Counted from the first letter of the stretch, positions 47,714 through 57,689 are shown. The stretch: 64,000 nt of DNA from Lachnospiraceae bacterium (GCA_017448245.1 JAFSLV010000020.1:1-64000); one strand, 5' to 3'. Program-made: numbers and translations. The notes: a model not told the origin generated them from the letters alone.

Positions 47714-49291
47714 ATGCGTGAAATCTCCATGGAGCGTGTCAATGCGACCAGGGAAAAGATGCTCGATGTGGTGAAATCACCGACGCTGACGCATGCGCAG
47801 AAGGTGGCCAACATGGCCAATCTGGCCGATTCGCTGTTGGAAGTGCTGGATCTCCCGGAGGGGCTTTCCGGTCTCCTCGACAAGGAGATTACCGACGGTC
47901 AGTGCATCTGCGACCTATCGGAGGGACATGCGCCTCTTCGTCCGCGCTATATTGTCCCGGACTATGCCCGGTTTATGAAGGAGGGAAGCGCCTTTTTGGA
48001 ACTTCCGCCCCCTTCCGACCTGTATGAAGCGATCAACTCCCTTTTGATTCTCTATAAGCATGTACCGAGCGTGACCAATTTCCCGGTCTATGTCGGGCAA
48101 CTCGACACGCTGCTTGAACCCTTTATTAACGACGTTGACGAAGAGACGGCGCACAGACTGATCCGCCTCTTCTTTACCCATATGGACCGTACGATCCTGG
48201 ACTCCTTTTCCCATGCCAATATCGGCCCCTCTCCCACGAAGGCCGGGCGGATCATCCTCGACGTGGTGGGAGAACTCGAGGACGCGGTTCCCAATCTGAC
48301 CATGAAGGTTGACCCCCTGCTTACCACCGATGAATTTCTTGCTGCGGGGATAAAGGCGGCGCTCCATACCGCCAAGCCCTCCTTTGCCAATCATCCGATG
48401 TTTGACCGTGAATTTCCGGGGGGCGATCTTTGCGGCAAAGACCAGGGCGCCTATGTCATTGCGTCCTGTTATAACGGCCTGCCTTACGGCGGCGGCTCCT
48501 TTACGCTTTGCCGCCTGATCCTGGGCAATATCGCAAAGCGCGCAAAGGATGCGGACGATTACTGCACGCGCGTCCTTCCGGAGGTACTCGATGTCATGGC
48601 GCGCTATATGGATGCGCGTATCCGCTTTATCGTGGAGGAAAGCGGCTTTTTCGAGAACAATTTCCTGGCAAAGGAAGGCCTCATCCACAAGGACCGCTTC
48701 TCTGCGATGTTCGGCCTGGTCGGCCTTGCGGAGGCGGTCAACGATCTGATGGCAAAGGAAGGAAAAGCGGAAAAGCGCTTCGGACATGACGAGGAGGCAA
48801 CCGCTCTCGGCGTGCGCATCATGGACGTGATCGATGCGTTTAACAAAGAACACCGTAATCCGTACTGTACGATCTCCGGCGGGCACTTCCTTTTGCACGC
48901 ACAGGTCGGCATCGCTTCCGATATCGACGTGTCGCCGGGAACGAGAATCCCGATCGGCGAAGAGCCCGAAGAGCTGATCGACCATCTGCGGGTCCTTATG
49001 CGCTTCCACAAGTATTTTCCTTCGGGTACGGGCGATATCTTCCCGATCGATGTCACCGTGCACCGCAATCCGGATTATGTCGCGGATATCATACGCGGCG
49101 CCATGAAGGAGGGAATCCGCTATCTGTCGTTTTACAGCGCGGATTCGGACGTGATCCGTATTACGGGCTATCTCGTAAAAAGATCGGAAATCGACAAGCT
49201 CGAGGACGGCAAAAACGTCAAACATGATACGACGGCGCTCGGCATGGGTGCAAAGCACAACGGCAAGATTCTCGAGCGGAAGGTGCGTTAA
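47714..49291 (+). CDS. yjjI: Glycyl radical enzyme, YjjI family
   Basis: 525 residues, the size of the YjjI (DUF3029) family, shorter than pyruvate formate-lyase. The glycyl-radical motif near the C-terminus is RITGY, with G485. C252 in IASCYNGLPYGGG is the likely active-site thiyl cysteine. The family's reaction is not established. In E. coli yjjI-yjjW lies beside the deo genes for deoxynucleoside breakdown; here it is inside a nucleoside importer operon, next to adenosine deaminase. I infer an oxygen-sensitive step in nucleoside or deoxyribose metabolism. It starts at ATG 47714 behind AAAGGAGCC. Confidence 0.88.
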   Translation: MREISMERVNATREKMLDVVKSPTLTHAQKVANMANLADSLLEVLDLPEGLSGLLDKEITDGQCICDLSEGHAPLRPRYIVPDYARFMKEGSAFLELPPPSDLYEAINSLLILYKHVPSVTNFPVYVGQLDTLLEPFINDVDEETAHRLIRLFFTHMDRTILDSFSHANIGPSPTKAGRIILDVVGELEDAVPNLTMKVDPLLTTDEFLAAGIKAALHTAKPSFANHPMFDREFPGGDLCGKDQGAYVIASCYNGLPYGGGSFTLCRLILGNIAKRAKDADDYCTRVLPEVLDVMARYMDARIRFIVEESGFFENNFLAKEGLIHKDRFSAMFGLVGLAEAVNDLMAKEGKAEKRFGHDEEATALGVRIMDVIDAFNKEHRNPYCTISGGHFLLHAQVGIASDIDVSPGTRIPIGEEPEELIDHLRVLMRFHKYFPSGTGDIFPIDVTVHRNPDYVADIIRGAMKEGIRYLSFYSADSDVIRITGYLVKRSEIDKLEDGKNVKHDTTALGMGAKHNGKILERKVR

Positions 49292-49297
49292 AGGATT

Positions 49298-50146
49298 TTG
49301 ACACACCGTGCCCCCGTCAACCGCATCATCCGTTTTTCCTCCGTCGACGGACCGGGCAACCGGACGGTGGTCTTTTTGCAGGGCTGCAATTACAATTGCC
49401 GCTACTGCCACAACCCGGAGACAAGAGCCCTTTGCTGTCATTGCGGGGATTGCGTGGCGCACTGTCCCGCGGGCGCCCTGAAGAAAGACGCGGACGGACA
49501 TGTCCTGTATGCGTACGAAGCATGCGTGTTCTGCGATGCCTGCATCCGGGTCTGTCCCCACGACGCATCGCCAAGGATCCGCAGCCTGACGGCAAAAGAG
49601 ACTTTTGAAGAGATTGAAAAGCAGATCCCCTATATCCGGGGCGTGACGGTTTCCGGCGGGGAATGCACCCTGTATCCTTCGTATCTGGCAGAACTCTTCC
49701 GGTTATGTAAGGAACTCTCTCTCGAAACGCTGCTCGATACGAATGGCACGCTCGATCTTTTTTCCCGTCCCGCGCTTTTCGATGTCACCGACGGGGTGAT
49801 GCTCGATGTCAAGGCATGGGATGCACGCGTCCACCGGGCGCTGACGGATCACGGAAACGGGGACGTTTTGCGTCACATGATCGCGCTTGCGGAGTGCGGA
49901 AAGCTCCACGAGGTGCGCACCGTGGTGATGCCGGAAATGGTGGATGCCGAAAGAACGGTACGGCAAACGGCAAGGGCCCTTGCCCCTTACCTGCACCTGT
50001 ATCCCGTGCGTTATAAGATCATTGCGTTTCGCCCGGCGGGTGTCAGAAAGGAATATGCGTCCTTTGCGACACCGGATCCTCCGTATCTGGCTTACCTGTC
50101 GGATCTTGCCAAAAGCGAAGGCATGCGGGAGGTTATTTTGATCTGA
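49298..50146 (+). CDS. yjjW: Glycyl radical enzyme activase, YjjW family
   Basis: 282 residues. The radical SAM motif is CNYNCRYC (C30, C34, C37). An inserted two-cluster ferredoxin part follows (C46 or C47, C49, C52, C56; and C76, C79, C82, C86), then GGECTLYP. It uses S-adenosylmethionine to put the radical on YjjI, whose gene ends 6 bp upstream. The start is TTG 49298 behind AAAGGA, an uncommon codon that would keep the activase level low. Confidence 0.92.
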   Translation: MTHRAPVNRIIRFSSVDGPGNRTVVFLQGCNYNCRYCHNPETRALCCHCGDCVAHCPAGALKKDADGHVLYAYEACVFCDACIRVCPHDASPRIRSLTAKETFEEIEKQIPYIRGVTVSGGECTLYPSYLAELFRLCKELSLETLLDTNGTLDLFSRPALFDVTDGVMLDVKAWDARVHRALTDHGNGDVLRHMIALAECGKLHEVRTVVMPEMVDAERTVRQTARALAPYLHLYPVRYKIIAFRPAGVRKEYASFATPDPPYLAYLSDLAKSEGMREVILI

Positions 50147-50171
50147 ATATCATAAGAGGGGAGGAAGACGT

Positions 50172-51701
50172 TTGAGTCACATGGATCCAAAGACCGAAGT
50201 CATCCGGATGAAGGACATCGTCAAAAAATTCGGCGACTTCACGGCCAACGACCACATCAATCTCACGGTTCATCAGGGGGAGGTACACGCGATTCTCGGG
50301 GAAAACGGCGCGGGCAAATCCACCCTCATGAACGTGCTCTACGGCATGTACCCGCCGACCTCCGGCTCGATCGAAGTCAACGGGAAAGAGGTTGTCATTG
50401 ATTCTCCGCAAAAGGCGATTACCCTGGGGATCGGCATGGTCCACCAGCATTTCATGCTGGTGCAGCCCTTTACCGTCACGGAAAACATCGTGCTCGGCAT
50501 GGAGCCGCTTAAGGGCCTCAGCGTCGATCTCAAAAGCGCCAGGGAAGAGATCGTCAAACTCTCCGAAAAATACAATCTGATGGTCGACCCCGATGCAAAA
50601 ATCGAGGACATCTCCGTCGGAATGCAGCAGCGCGTGGAGATCTTAAAGGTCTTATACCGCGGCGCCAATATCCTCATTCTCGATGAGCCGACGGCCTCCC
50701 TCACGCCGCAGGAGATTGCCGAGCTCATGGAGATCATACAGCATCTGACCGCCGACGGAAAGTCCGTCATCCTGATCACGCACAAATTAAAAGAGATCAA
50801 GATGGCGGCCGACAACTGCACCATCATCCGGCGCGGCAAATACATCGATACCGTCCGGGTCGGCGAAAAATCGGAAGACGATCTGGCCGGCATGATGGTC
50901 GGGCGCGAGGTTTCCTTCCATGTCGACAAAAAGAAGCAACAGCCGACGGACACCGTCCTTGACGTGCGGGATATTACCGCCAAAGACTACCGGGGTGTCG
51001 ATGTCCTGAAGGGCTTGAGCCTTACGGTGCGGCGCGGCGAGATCGTGGGGCTTGCGGGGGTCGACGGCAACGGCCAGTCGGAGCTCGTCTCGATTCTGAC
51101 CGGTCTCCAGAAGGCGCTCTCCGGCACCGTTACCTTAAACGGGGAAAACGTCACCAACCTCTCCCCGGGAACACTTTTTGAAAAGGGCATCACCAATATT
51201 CCGGAGGACAGGCAAAAACACGGGCTGGTCCTTCCCTTTACGGTCTCGGAAAATCTCATTCTCCAGAATTTTGCAAAAGCGCCCTTTTCCAAAAACGGCG
51301 TATTGCAGGAGGGCGAGATCAAAAAACACGCAACGGAGCTGATCGGGCGCTTCGATATCCGGCCTTCCGGCTGCGAAGAAAGACCTGCGGGCACACTGTC
51401 CGGCGGCAACCAGCAAAAGGTGATCATCGCAAGAGAGGTCACCAACAACGGAGATCTGTTGATCGCTTTTAATCCGACGAGGGGGCTGGATGTCGGTGCG
51501 ATCGAATTTGTGCACCGCTATCTGATCGAACAGCGCAACAAGATGTGTGCGATTCTTCTCGTCTCCTTTGAACTCGACGAGATACTGTCGCTTTCCGACC
51601 GGATCAACGTCATCTTTGACGGCCGCATCGTCGGCGAGGTCGACGGCGAGGGTGCGGATGAATACGAACTGGGCCTGATGATGGCGGGAGGGAAGGCATG
51701 A
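50172..51701 (+). CDS. Nucleoside ABC importer ATPase (NupO-like)
   Basis: 509 residues with two ATPase halves. The first has GENGAGKSTL, a signature close to SVGMQQRVEIL, and ILDEPTASL. The second has GVDGNGQSEL in the Walker A place, LSGGNQQKVII, and AFNPTRGLD. The altered second half is usual in sugar and nucleoside importers of this class. TTG 50172 is preferred, as GAGGAAG is spaced correctly for it; ATG 50181 is in frame 3 codons later. It overlaps the permease gene by four bases. Confidence 0.92.
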   Translation: MSHMDPKTEVIRMKDIVKKFGDFTANDHINLTVHQGEVHAILGENGAGKSTLMNVLYGMYPPTSGSIEVNGKEVVIDSPQKAITLGIGMVHQHFMLVQPFTVTENIVLGMEPLKGLSVDLKSAREEIVKLSEKYNLMVDPDAKIEDISVGMQQRVEILKVLYRGANILILDEPTASLTPQEIAELMEIIQHLTADGKSVILITHKLKEIKMAADNCTIIRRGKYIDTVRVGEKSEDDLAGMMVGREVSFHVDKKKQQPTDTVLDVRDITAKDYRGVDVLKGLSLTVRRGEIVGLAGVDGNGQSELVSILTGLQKALSGTVTLNGENVTNLSPGTLFEKGITNIPEDRQKHGLVLPFTVSENLILQNFAKAPFSKNGVLQEGEIKKHATELIGRFDIRPSGCEERPAGTLSGGNQQKVIIAREVTNNGDLLIAFNPTRGLDVGAIEFVHRYLIEQRNKMCAILLVSFELDEILSLSDRINVIFDGRIVGEVDGEGADEYELGLMMAGGKA

Positions 51702-52753
51702 AACAAAAAATCTTACAGAGTAATATGCTCCTGACCCTTATTTCCATCGTCATCGGGTTTATCTTCGGCGCGATTCTTCTTTTGTGTATCAGAATCAATC
51801 CCGGCGTTGCCTACGCCAAGCTCTTTACCGGCGTCTTTTCGCAGTTCAAATACATCCTCTACAGCGCGGTCTATGCGTCGCCTCTCATTTTTACCGGTTT
51901 GTCCGTCGCCTTTTCCTTTAAGACGGGCGTCTTTAACATCGGTGCGGAGGGACAATTTGTCGTGGGAAGTCTTGCTGCCTGCCTCATCGGGATCTTTGTC
52001 GACGTACCGGCGATCCTCCATGTGCCGCTATGTCTTCTTGCGGCCATGGCGGCCGGCGTCCTGTGGAGCGCCGTTGTGGGGTATTTAAAGGTCGCGCGCG
52101 GGATCAACGAAGTGCTCTCCTATATCATGTTCAACTGGATTGCCTTTTATTTGAGCAACTATGTTGTCAATATTCCCGCCGTCCATAAGGAAGGCGGCGG
52201 TGAGGCCACCAAGGACATCCTCGCGTCCGCAAAGATGACGGCGCCTTCCTTTATCACACAGATCTGTTCGTATGCCAACTGGGGATTTCTGCTGGCCATC
52301 GCCTGTGCGTTCCTTGTGTGGTTTACGATCGAAAAAACAACCCTCGGCTTTCAGCTGCGTGCGGTCGGTCATTCCAGGACCGCGGCGGAATACGCGGGCA
52401 TTTCCTCCAACCGCATCTTTTTAACGTCGATGTCGATTTCCGGCGCACTGGCGGGACTGGGCGGCGCGGTGCAGATCCTTGGCATGAGCGGAAGACTCTC
52501 CCAGTTTGCGGGACAGGAGGGATACGGCTTCCAGGGCATCACGGTGGCGCTGATCGCCTCCTCCAATCCCGTCGGCTGCATCTTTTCCGGTCTCTTCTAC
52601 GGCGCCATGAAATACGGGGGATCCAAGCTCTCCATCGTCGGCGTGCCAAACGAAGTCGTCAACATCATCATGGGAACGATCATTTTCTTTATCGCGATTT
52701 CCCAGGTGTTCCGTCTGTTGCTGAACAGAAAGAAAAAGGGAGGTGTGGCATGA
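51698..52753 (+). CDS. Nucleoside ABC importer permease 1 (NupP-like)
   Basis: 351 residues, about 9-10 membrane segments. The core GLSVAFSFKTGVFNIGAEGQFVVG and the later IALIASSNPVGCIFSGLFYGAMKYGG are the BPD_transp_2 pattern found in BMP-linked nucleoside importers. Its start overlaps the ATPase gene and its end overlaps the second permease gene, both by four bases. Confidence 0.92.
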   Translation: MKQKILQSNMLLTLISIVIGFIFGAILLLCIRINPGVAYAKLFTGVFSQFKYILYSAVYASPLIFTGLSVAFSFKTGVFNIGAEGQFVVGSLAACLIGIFVDVPAILHVPLCLLAAMAAGVLWSAVVGYLKVARGINEVLSYIMFNWIAFYLSNYVVNIPAVHKEGGGEATKDILASAKMTAPSFITQICSYANWGFLLAIACAFLVWFTIEKTTLGFQLRAVGHSRTAAEYAGISSNRIFLTSMSISGALAGLGGAVQILGMSGRLSQFAGQEGYGFQGITVALIASSNPVGCIFSGLFYGAMKYGGSKLSIVGVPNEVVNIIMGTIIFFIAISQVFRLLLNRKKKGGVA

Positions 52754-53679
52754 GTCCCGTAACGATTTTAGGCTTACTCATCAATGCCGTTCTGGTATCG
52801 ACGCCGCCGCTGCTCCTTGCGGCACTCGGCTCCTGCTTTTCGGAGCGCTCCGGGGTCGTCAACATCGGCATCGAAGGCATGATGACGATCGGCGCGTTTA
52901 TCGGTGCCATGACGGCGCATTACACGGGAAACGGCTGGGTCGGTTTCTTTGCGGGTGGTCTTGCCGGTATGGTCTTTGGCATTCTGCATGCGCTCGCCTG
53001 TATCACCTTTAACGCCGACCAGACGATTGCCGGCACCGCCATCAATTTCGTGGGGCCGGGCCTTGCGGTCTTTATGAGCAAGGCGCTCTTCAACTCGTCC
53101 GACTCCCCGTCGCTTACGCCCGCGCAAAAGCTGCCCAAGATGTTTTCCGGGACCTTTGCGCCGGGAAGCTTTTTCTACAACGTGGTCGAAACATATCCTG
53201 CGGCATATCTTTCCATTGCGCTTGTGGCGCTCATCTGGTTTGTCTTTTTCCGGACGCGCTTCGGCATGCGCCTGCGTGCCTGCGGCGAGCATCCCAGGGC
53301 CTGCGAAACACTCGGGGTTAATGTGCGCCTCGTCCGCTATATCTGCGTGATTTTGTCCGGCTTTCTCGCAGGACTCGGCGGCGCCTTTGTGACGCTCTCG
53401 ACCGTTTCGCAGTTTCGGCCGAGCGTGATCGTGGGACAGGGCTTTATCGCCATCGCCGCCGTGATTTTCGGCAAGTTCAACCCGCAGGGGGCGCTCATCG
53501 GCTGTTTGATCTTTGGTTTTTGCAACGGCATCAAGCCGCTTGTGGGATCGAGCAACGTCATTTCACCCAACCTCGTCTCGATGATTCCCTATATCGTGAC
53601 ACTCCTTGCGCTCATCTTCTTTGTCGGCAATTCGCGCGTGCCGGCAGCGAGCGGCAAGCCCTTCGTCAAAAGCGACTGA
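52750..53679 (+). CDS. Nucleoside ABC importer permease 2 (NupQ-like)
   Basis: 309 residues, about 8-9 membrane segments. FSERSGVVNIGIEGMMTIGAFIGA and GQGFIAIAAVIFGKFNPQGALIGCLIFGF mark the second permease of nucleoside importers. It starts at ATG 52750, overlapping the stop of permease 1 as ATGA behind GGGAGGTGTGGC. It ends the importer operon, 33 bp before the DegV gene. Confidence 0.92.
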   Translation: MSPVTILGLLINAVLVSTPPLLLAALGSCFSERSGVVNIGIEGMMTIGAFIGAMTAHYTGNGWVGFFAGGLAGMVFGILHALACITFNADQTIAGTAINFVGPGLAVFMSKALFNSSDSPSLTPAQKLPKMFSGTFAPGSFFYNVVETYPAAYLSIALVALIWFVFFRTRFGMRLRACGEHPRACETLGVNVRLVRYICVILSGFLAGLGGAFVTLSTVSQFRPSVIVGQGFIAIAAVIFGKFNPQGALIGCLIFGFCNGIKPLVGSSNVISPNLVSMIPYIVTLLALIFFVGNSRVPAASGKPFVKSD

Positions 53680-53712
53680 CCGCCGGCATTTTGACCGGAG
53701 AAAGCGAGGACC

Positions 53713-54582
53713 ATGGCATACCGGATAGTTACCGACGCGACCTTTGATCTCGACGATCATCTCTTAAACGATCTGCCGCCCGTCACGGTGATCCCGATGG
53801 ATATCATCGTGGGAGAGACATCCTATCTGTACGGGCCGGGCGGGAATATCGGGCTCGATCAGTTTTATGCTCTCCTTCGAGAGGGTAATTTTGCTTCCAC
53901 CTCGCAGATCACGCCGCTGCGCTTTGAAACCGCCTTTCGTGAAGTACTCGAAGAGGGGCTCGATCTTTTGTATATCGGTCTTACCACGGGACTGAGCGGC
54001 ACCTTCCAGAATGCGCTGCTTGCCAAGGAGCAGCTTCTTGCGGAATATCCGGAACGGGAAATCCTCTGCATCGATCCGCTGTGCGCTTCCGCCGGCATGG
54101 GATTTCTCGTACGGGAAGCTCTCGTAAAGCAAAAAGAGGGGCTTGGGCTGAAAGAACTGGCCTCCTGGATTCTGGAGAGACGGCTCCACGTATGTCACTG
54201 GTTCAGCGTGGATACGTTTGAGCATCTCAAACACGGCGGAAGGATCTCTGCCGCGGCGGCCGCCATCGGATCGGTGTTGCACATCAAGCCGCTCCTTCGC
54301 GTGGATGAAGAGGGCAGACTCGATGTCGTGGGAAAGCCGCGCGGCACCAACCAGGCGATCGCCTTAAAGATCCGGCACATGGAGGAGACGTGGACCTCCG
54401 GGGACGGCAATTTTGTCCTGGTTGCCAACGGGGATAACAAAGAAGGCGCAAAGATCTTTAAAGAACGCCTGAGGGAGCGCTTTCCCGGGGCGCAGATTGA
54501 AGAGACCTCGATCGGTCCCGTGATCGGTTCCCATACGGGTCCCGGAATGCTTGCCGTGTTATTCTGGGGTTCTTCCAGATAG
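53713..54582 (+). CDS. DegV family fatty-acid-binding protein
   Basis: 289 residues. MAYRIVTDATFDLDD, the STSQITP loop (ASTSQITPLRFETAF) and GLTTGLSGTFQNA are the standard DegV motifs that hold a fatty acid. DegV proteins (FakB-type) present fatty acids to a kinase for lipid synthesis. It lies 33 bp after the importer operon and may be cotranscribed. The 3' end overlaps the convergent GGDEF gene by 24 bp. Confidence 0.92.
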   Translation: MAYRIVTDATFDLDDHLLNDLPPVTVIPMDIIVGETSYLYGPGGNIGLDQFYALLREGNFASTSQITPLRFETAFREVLEEGLDLLYIGLTTGLSGTFQNALLAKEQLLAEYPEREILCIDPLCASAGMGFLVREALVKQKEGLGLKELASWILERRLHVCHWFSVDTFEHLKHGGRISAAAAAIGSVLHIKPLLRVDEEGRLDVVGKPRGTNQAIALKIRHMEETWTSGDGNFVLVANGDNKEGAKIFKERLRERFPGAQIEETSIGPVIGSHTGPGMLAVLFWGSSR

Positions 54583-55968
54583 CATCCGGGCCGTTGCTTC
54601 TTTTTTGGCGGTTTTTTGCGTATACATCCTGCCGTCCGCCAGTTCAAAGACGGTCTGCGGATTGCCGCCGATTACCTCTTCCTTAAAGGCATAACCGTGT
54701 GAAATGCCGTAAGGCTTCTGGTGGAGCTTTACGCCCTCCTCCTTCAGCCTGCGTTCGACTTTTGCCAACAGCGCATCGAGCGTCTTTGACGAGGCACGCT
54801 TGATGATGACGACAAATTCGTCGCCGCCCATCCGCGCACGGAAGGCCTTTTCCTCAAAGCATTCGTTCAATACGCGGGCACAGGCCTTGAGCATCTCATC
54901 GCCGGCGTCATGCCCGTAGGTATCGTTGATGATCTTGAGATTGTCGAGATCCATGGAGATGATCGCATAGCTGTCGCCGACGGTTTTTAAGGTGCGGAAG
55001 ATGTTTTCCGCGCTCTTCCGGTTGGGCAGAGACGTCAGTGCGTCGATGTAGGCCTGCTCGCTCAGCGACGCATACCTCTCCTGCCTCGCATAAGAGGAGG
55101 AGATGTTGAGGTAGTAGTTGAGGATCAGTGTAACCACGAGGCACAGGCATCCGAAGATCGGAAGGAGCGAGGCCATATCGGGCATCCGGACGCCGTACAT
55201 GCTCTCCGACGCGGCATAGATCAGATAGATGCCCATACAGGCGGCAAAGGTCCATATCCCCGTCTCCAGATAACTGCCGGCCCCCCTGAGAAAGTAGAGC
55301 ATCATCAAAAGAAGCGGCAGGATCAGGAGCGAAGAAAAAGACTCCACGATCGTGTCATACGGCGCGCGTAAAAAGACGGCGCCCATACCGTGCGTGGCAA
55401 GGAGCCACAGCCCCAGGTCGATACAGATGATCGCGCCCAAAACATGCTCCGCGATGCCTTCCGTTGCCAGGGAAAAGCCGACCGTCAGACAAAGAAACAC
55501 AAAGCCGAACAGCAACATAAAGGAGCCGACCACCATGGACGGCAAAGCCTCCGTGATAAAGAGGCGGAAGAGATTTTCGTATTCCCCGAAATACGCATTT
55601 TCAAGCAGGGTGTTGACTTCTTCTTCGCCGATGAGTATCCGGATATCGAGCACCTTCCCCTCGGCGTCTTCCGGGATCATCACAAACAGGTGCCTCGACC
55701 CGTTGAGGCTGCCGCCAAACGCCGCATGGGAGGAAGAATGCAGGATTTCTTCTTCTCCCGCATATACATACACATCTCCGCCCGTCACACGCAGCATCAA
55801 AGAAGGAAGCGAAAGGCGTCCCGTTTCGATCGTCCATCCCTCTTCGACCTGCGTGCTTACGCTCCGCCAGGCTTTGAGTGTCTGCAGCCAGACCGCAATC
55901 AGAACCGCCAGAAGGAGTATGGCCGGCAGCAAGGACAGTATCATTTTTCCGGCACGGACCCTACGCAC
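54559..55968 (-). CDS. Membrane diguanylate cyclase (GGDEF) B
   Basis: 469 residues. One membrane segment, then an outside region (about 40-130), then seven membrane segments (about 130-300) as in 7TMR-DISM sensors, then a GGDEF domain (about 305-465) with RMGGDEFVVII. The domain is complete, so c-di-GMP synthesis is likely. Its ATG lies inside the end of the upstream cyclase gene (8-bp overlap). It is a tandem paralogue of that protein, probably with a different signal. Confidence 0.9.
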   Translation of the reverse strand: MRRVRAGKMILSLLPAILLLAVLIAVWLQTLKAWRSVSTQVEEGWTIETGRLSLPSLMLRVTGGDVYVYAGEEEILHSSSHAAFGGSLNGSRHLFVMIPEDAEGKVLDIRILIGEEEVNTLLENAYFGEYENLFRLFITEALPSMVVGSFMLLFGFVFLCLTVGFSLATEGIAEHVLGAIICIDLGLWLLATHGMGAVFLRAPYDTIVESFSSLLILPLLLMMLYFLRGAGSYLETGIWTFAACMGIYLIYAASESMYGVRMPDMASLLPIFGCLCLVVTLILNYYLNISSSYARQERYASLSEQAYIDALTSLPNRKSAENIFRTLKTVGDSYAIISMDLDNLKIINDTYGHDAGDEMLKACARVLNECFEEKAFRARMGGDEFVVIIKRASSKTLDALLAKVERRLKEEGVKLHQKPYGISHGYAFKEEVIGGNPQTVFELADGRMYTQKTAKKEATARMLSGRTPE

Positions 55969-57676
55969 GTTGCGCGATCCTTTCGTGTTGCTTTTTCTTC
56001 ATGTCATACATTCTCGCGTCCGCCATCTGATACGTTTCTTTGGCGCTTCCCGTTTTTGTTTTGGTGCTGTAGGCAAACCCGCAGGAGAGGCTGTACGTAA
56101 ACGGCTTGTCTTTTTGCAGGTTGGCCTTCACGACCCTTTCCGCCAGCCCCGTGAGCATCCGGCGGCAAAGCGCCTCGTCCGTCCCCTCGATGATCGCGAC
56201 AAATTCGTCGCCGCCCATCCGGCCGACAAGCTTTGCTTCGCGAAAGCATTCCGTTAAGATCTGCGCCATGTCTGCCAGATACCTGTCGCCTGCGGCGTGT
56301 CCGTAGGTATCGTTGACCTCCTTTAAGTGGTTCACGTCCATGCTGATGACGGTAAAGGGCATCTTCTCCTCGTCGATCTCCCGCAAGAGTTGTTCGCACC
56401 TTGCGCGGTTTGCCATGTCGGTCAAAGGGTCGGTATAGGCAAGGCCGGACAGGCGCCGCATCATCTCCTCTTCCTGCATCTGTTCGATGTGATAATAGAA
56501 AAAGTTGAGGATCAGCGTCGCCACAAAGGCAAGTGCCCCCATCGTCATGATGTTAAGGTTGGAATATGCCTCCCCGCCCTTTCCGGAATATCGCGCAAAG
56601 CTGTAGCGGAGGATGTCGATCATGGCACTCATCAGCATCGCAAAGAATCCGACAACCCAGATCTTTTGGGAAATCTTCCAGCTCTCCGCGGCCCTGCCGC
56701 TGTTTCTGCGCCGGATCATCCCCCGGATTGCAATGGCGATCAGGAGGATCCCTTCGACGAAGATCATCGCATGGATCAGTGTCACGCACCGGTCGACATA
56801 GAGCACGCCCGTAAAATGCAGCATCAAAATGACGGTCGCCGCGGAAAGATTAACGGTGCGCACCGCCACATACAGCTGGTGTGCGCCGCCCTCCTGCGTC
56901 GCATCCAGAAAGGCAACAAAGGCAAAGGGAAGATAAAAGAGGGTGCCGTATTCGACCAGATCGTTCCGCAGGGGATTGGCGCTCAAAAGGTCTGTCAGAT
57001 TATAGTAGCTGAGCATATAAAGCCCTAAGAAAAAGGCAATCAGGCCGCTGAAAAAGAGGCGGTTTTCGCGCTGGTAGTGCACGGTCAGATAGAAAAAGAT
57101 AAACATCTGCAGCACGCCCATCACGCAAAGAAAGAGGCTTGCAAAGAGCGTCAGGCGGCCTGTACGCATATATCCGGTATGAAGATCGTGCATATTGCCG
57201 ACGATGACGGGCTCGAGCGAAGAAAACGCACCGTCCTCGTTGGACCAGATGCGCAGCGTCAGCTGCTTTCCTCCGTATCCGTCCGGAAGCGCAATAAAGT
57301 GAAACTGGCCGGGTGTCATCTTGCGCATGACCGGATACTGCATGCCTTCGGCATAGACGAGCTCGTCCTCCACAAAGACCTCGATCGACGCGTGCCGCGT
57401 CTTGATCTGCATGGCGCCTCCGGGCACATCTTCGGGCAGTACATGGCGGAGCACATAGACTTCTCCCTCCCTTACCACACCGAACGCCACCTCTGTCAGC
57501 GGAACGTCCTTCTGCTCCGTGGCGTCGGGAAGTGTGGCATCCCAGCCCGACGTCAGATTGGTGACGGGATAGTCCGTATCCGGCACTGACGTGATCAATT
57601 TCCAGAAAAAGAGCGCAAAAAGAACAATCAAGACTGCAATCAGCGCAAAATTTTTCCGGTGCGCGTTGACTCTCAT
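55961..57676 (-). CDS. Membrane diguanylate cyclase (GGDEF) A
   Basis: 571 residues. An N-terminal anchor precedes an outside jelly-roll-like region (about 40-180), seven membrane segments (about 185-375), and a GGDEF domain (about 405-565) with GRMGGDEFVAII. It makes c-di-GMP. It starts at ATG 57676; a TATAAT box ends 8 bases before it without a ribosome binding site, so it may be translated from a leaderless mRNA. It heads the two-cyclase operon. The inactive EAL-HDOD protein at 7246 is the only other c-di-GMP-related gene in the window. Confidence 0.9.
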   Translation of the reverse strand: MRVNAHRKNFALIAVLIVLFALFFWKLITSVPDTDYPVTNLTSGWDATLPDATEQKDVPLTEVAFGVVREGEVYVLRHVLPEDVPGGAMQIKTRHASIEVFVEDELVYAEGMQYPVMRKMTPGQFHFIALPDGYGGKQLTLRIWSNEDGAFSSLEPVIVGNMHDLHTGYMRTGRLTLFASLFLCVMGVLQMFIFFYLTVHYQRENRLFFSGLIAFFLGLYMLSYYNLTDLLSANPLRNDLVEYGTLFYLPFAFVAFLDATQEGGAHQLYVAVRTVNLSAATVILMLHFTGVLYVDRCVTLIHAMIFVEGILLIAIAIRGMIRRRNSGRAAESWKISQKIWVVGFFAMLMSAMIDILRYSFARYSGKGGEAYSNLNIMTMGALAFVATLILNFFYYHIEQMQEEEMMRRLSGLAYTDPLTDMANRARCEQLLREIDEEKMPFTVISMDVNHLKEVNDTYGHAAGDRYLADMAQILTECFREAKLVGRMGGDEFVAIIEGTDEALCRRMLTGLAERVVKANLQKDKPFTYSLSCGFAYSTKTKTGSAKETYQMADARMYDMKKKQHERIAQRA

Positions 57677-57683
57677 ACCTGTT

Positions 57684-57689
57684 ATTATA
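57684..57689 (-). promoter_or_regulatory. -10 box of cyclase operon, near-leaderless
   Basis: TATAAT on the minus strand, ending 8 bases before ATG 57676. No good -35 box is seen. Confidence 0.4.

Noticed and set aside
47915-49561. 548-codon minus-strand open frame opposite yjjI
   Set aside because: A shadow caused by biased codon use in the glycyl radical enzyme gene; no domain recognisable.
52318-52749. Extension of nucleoside permease 2 into permease 1
   Set aside because: The overlapping part is a shadow of permease 1; ATG 52750 has an ATGA overlap and a ribosome binding site.
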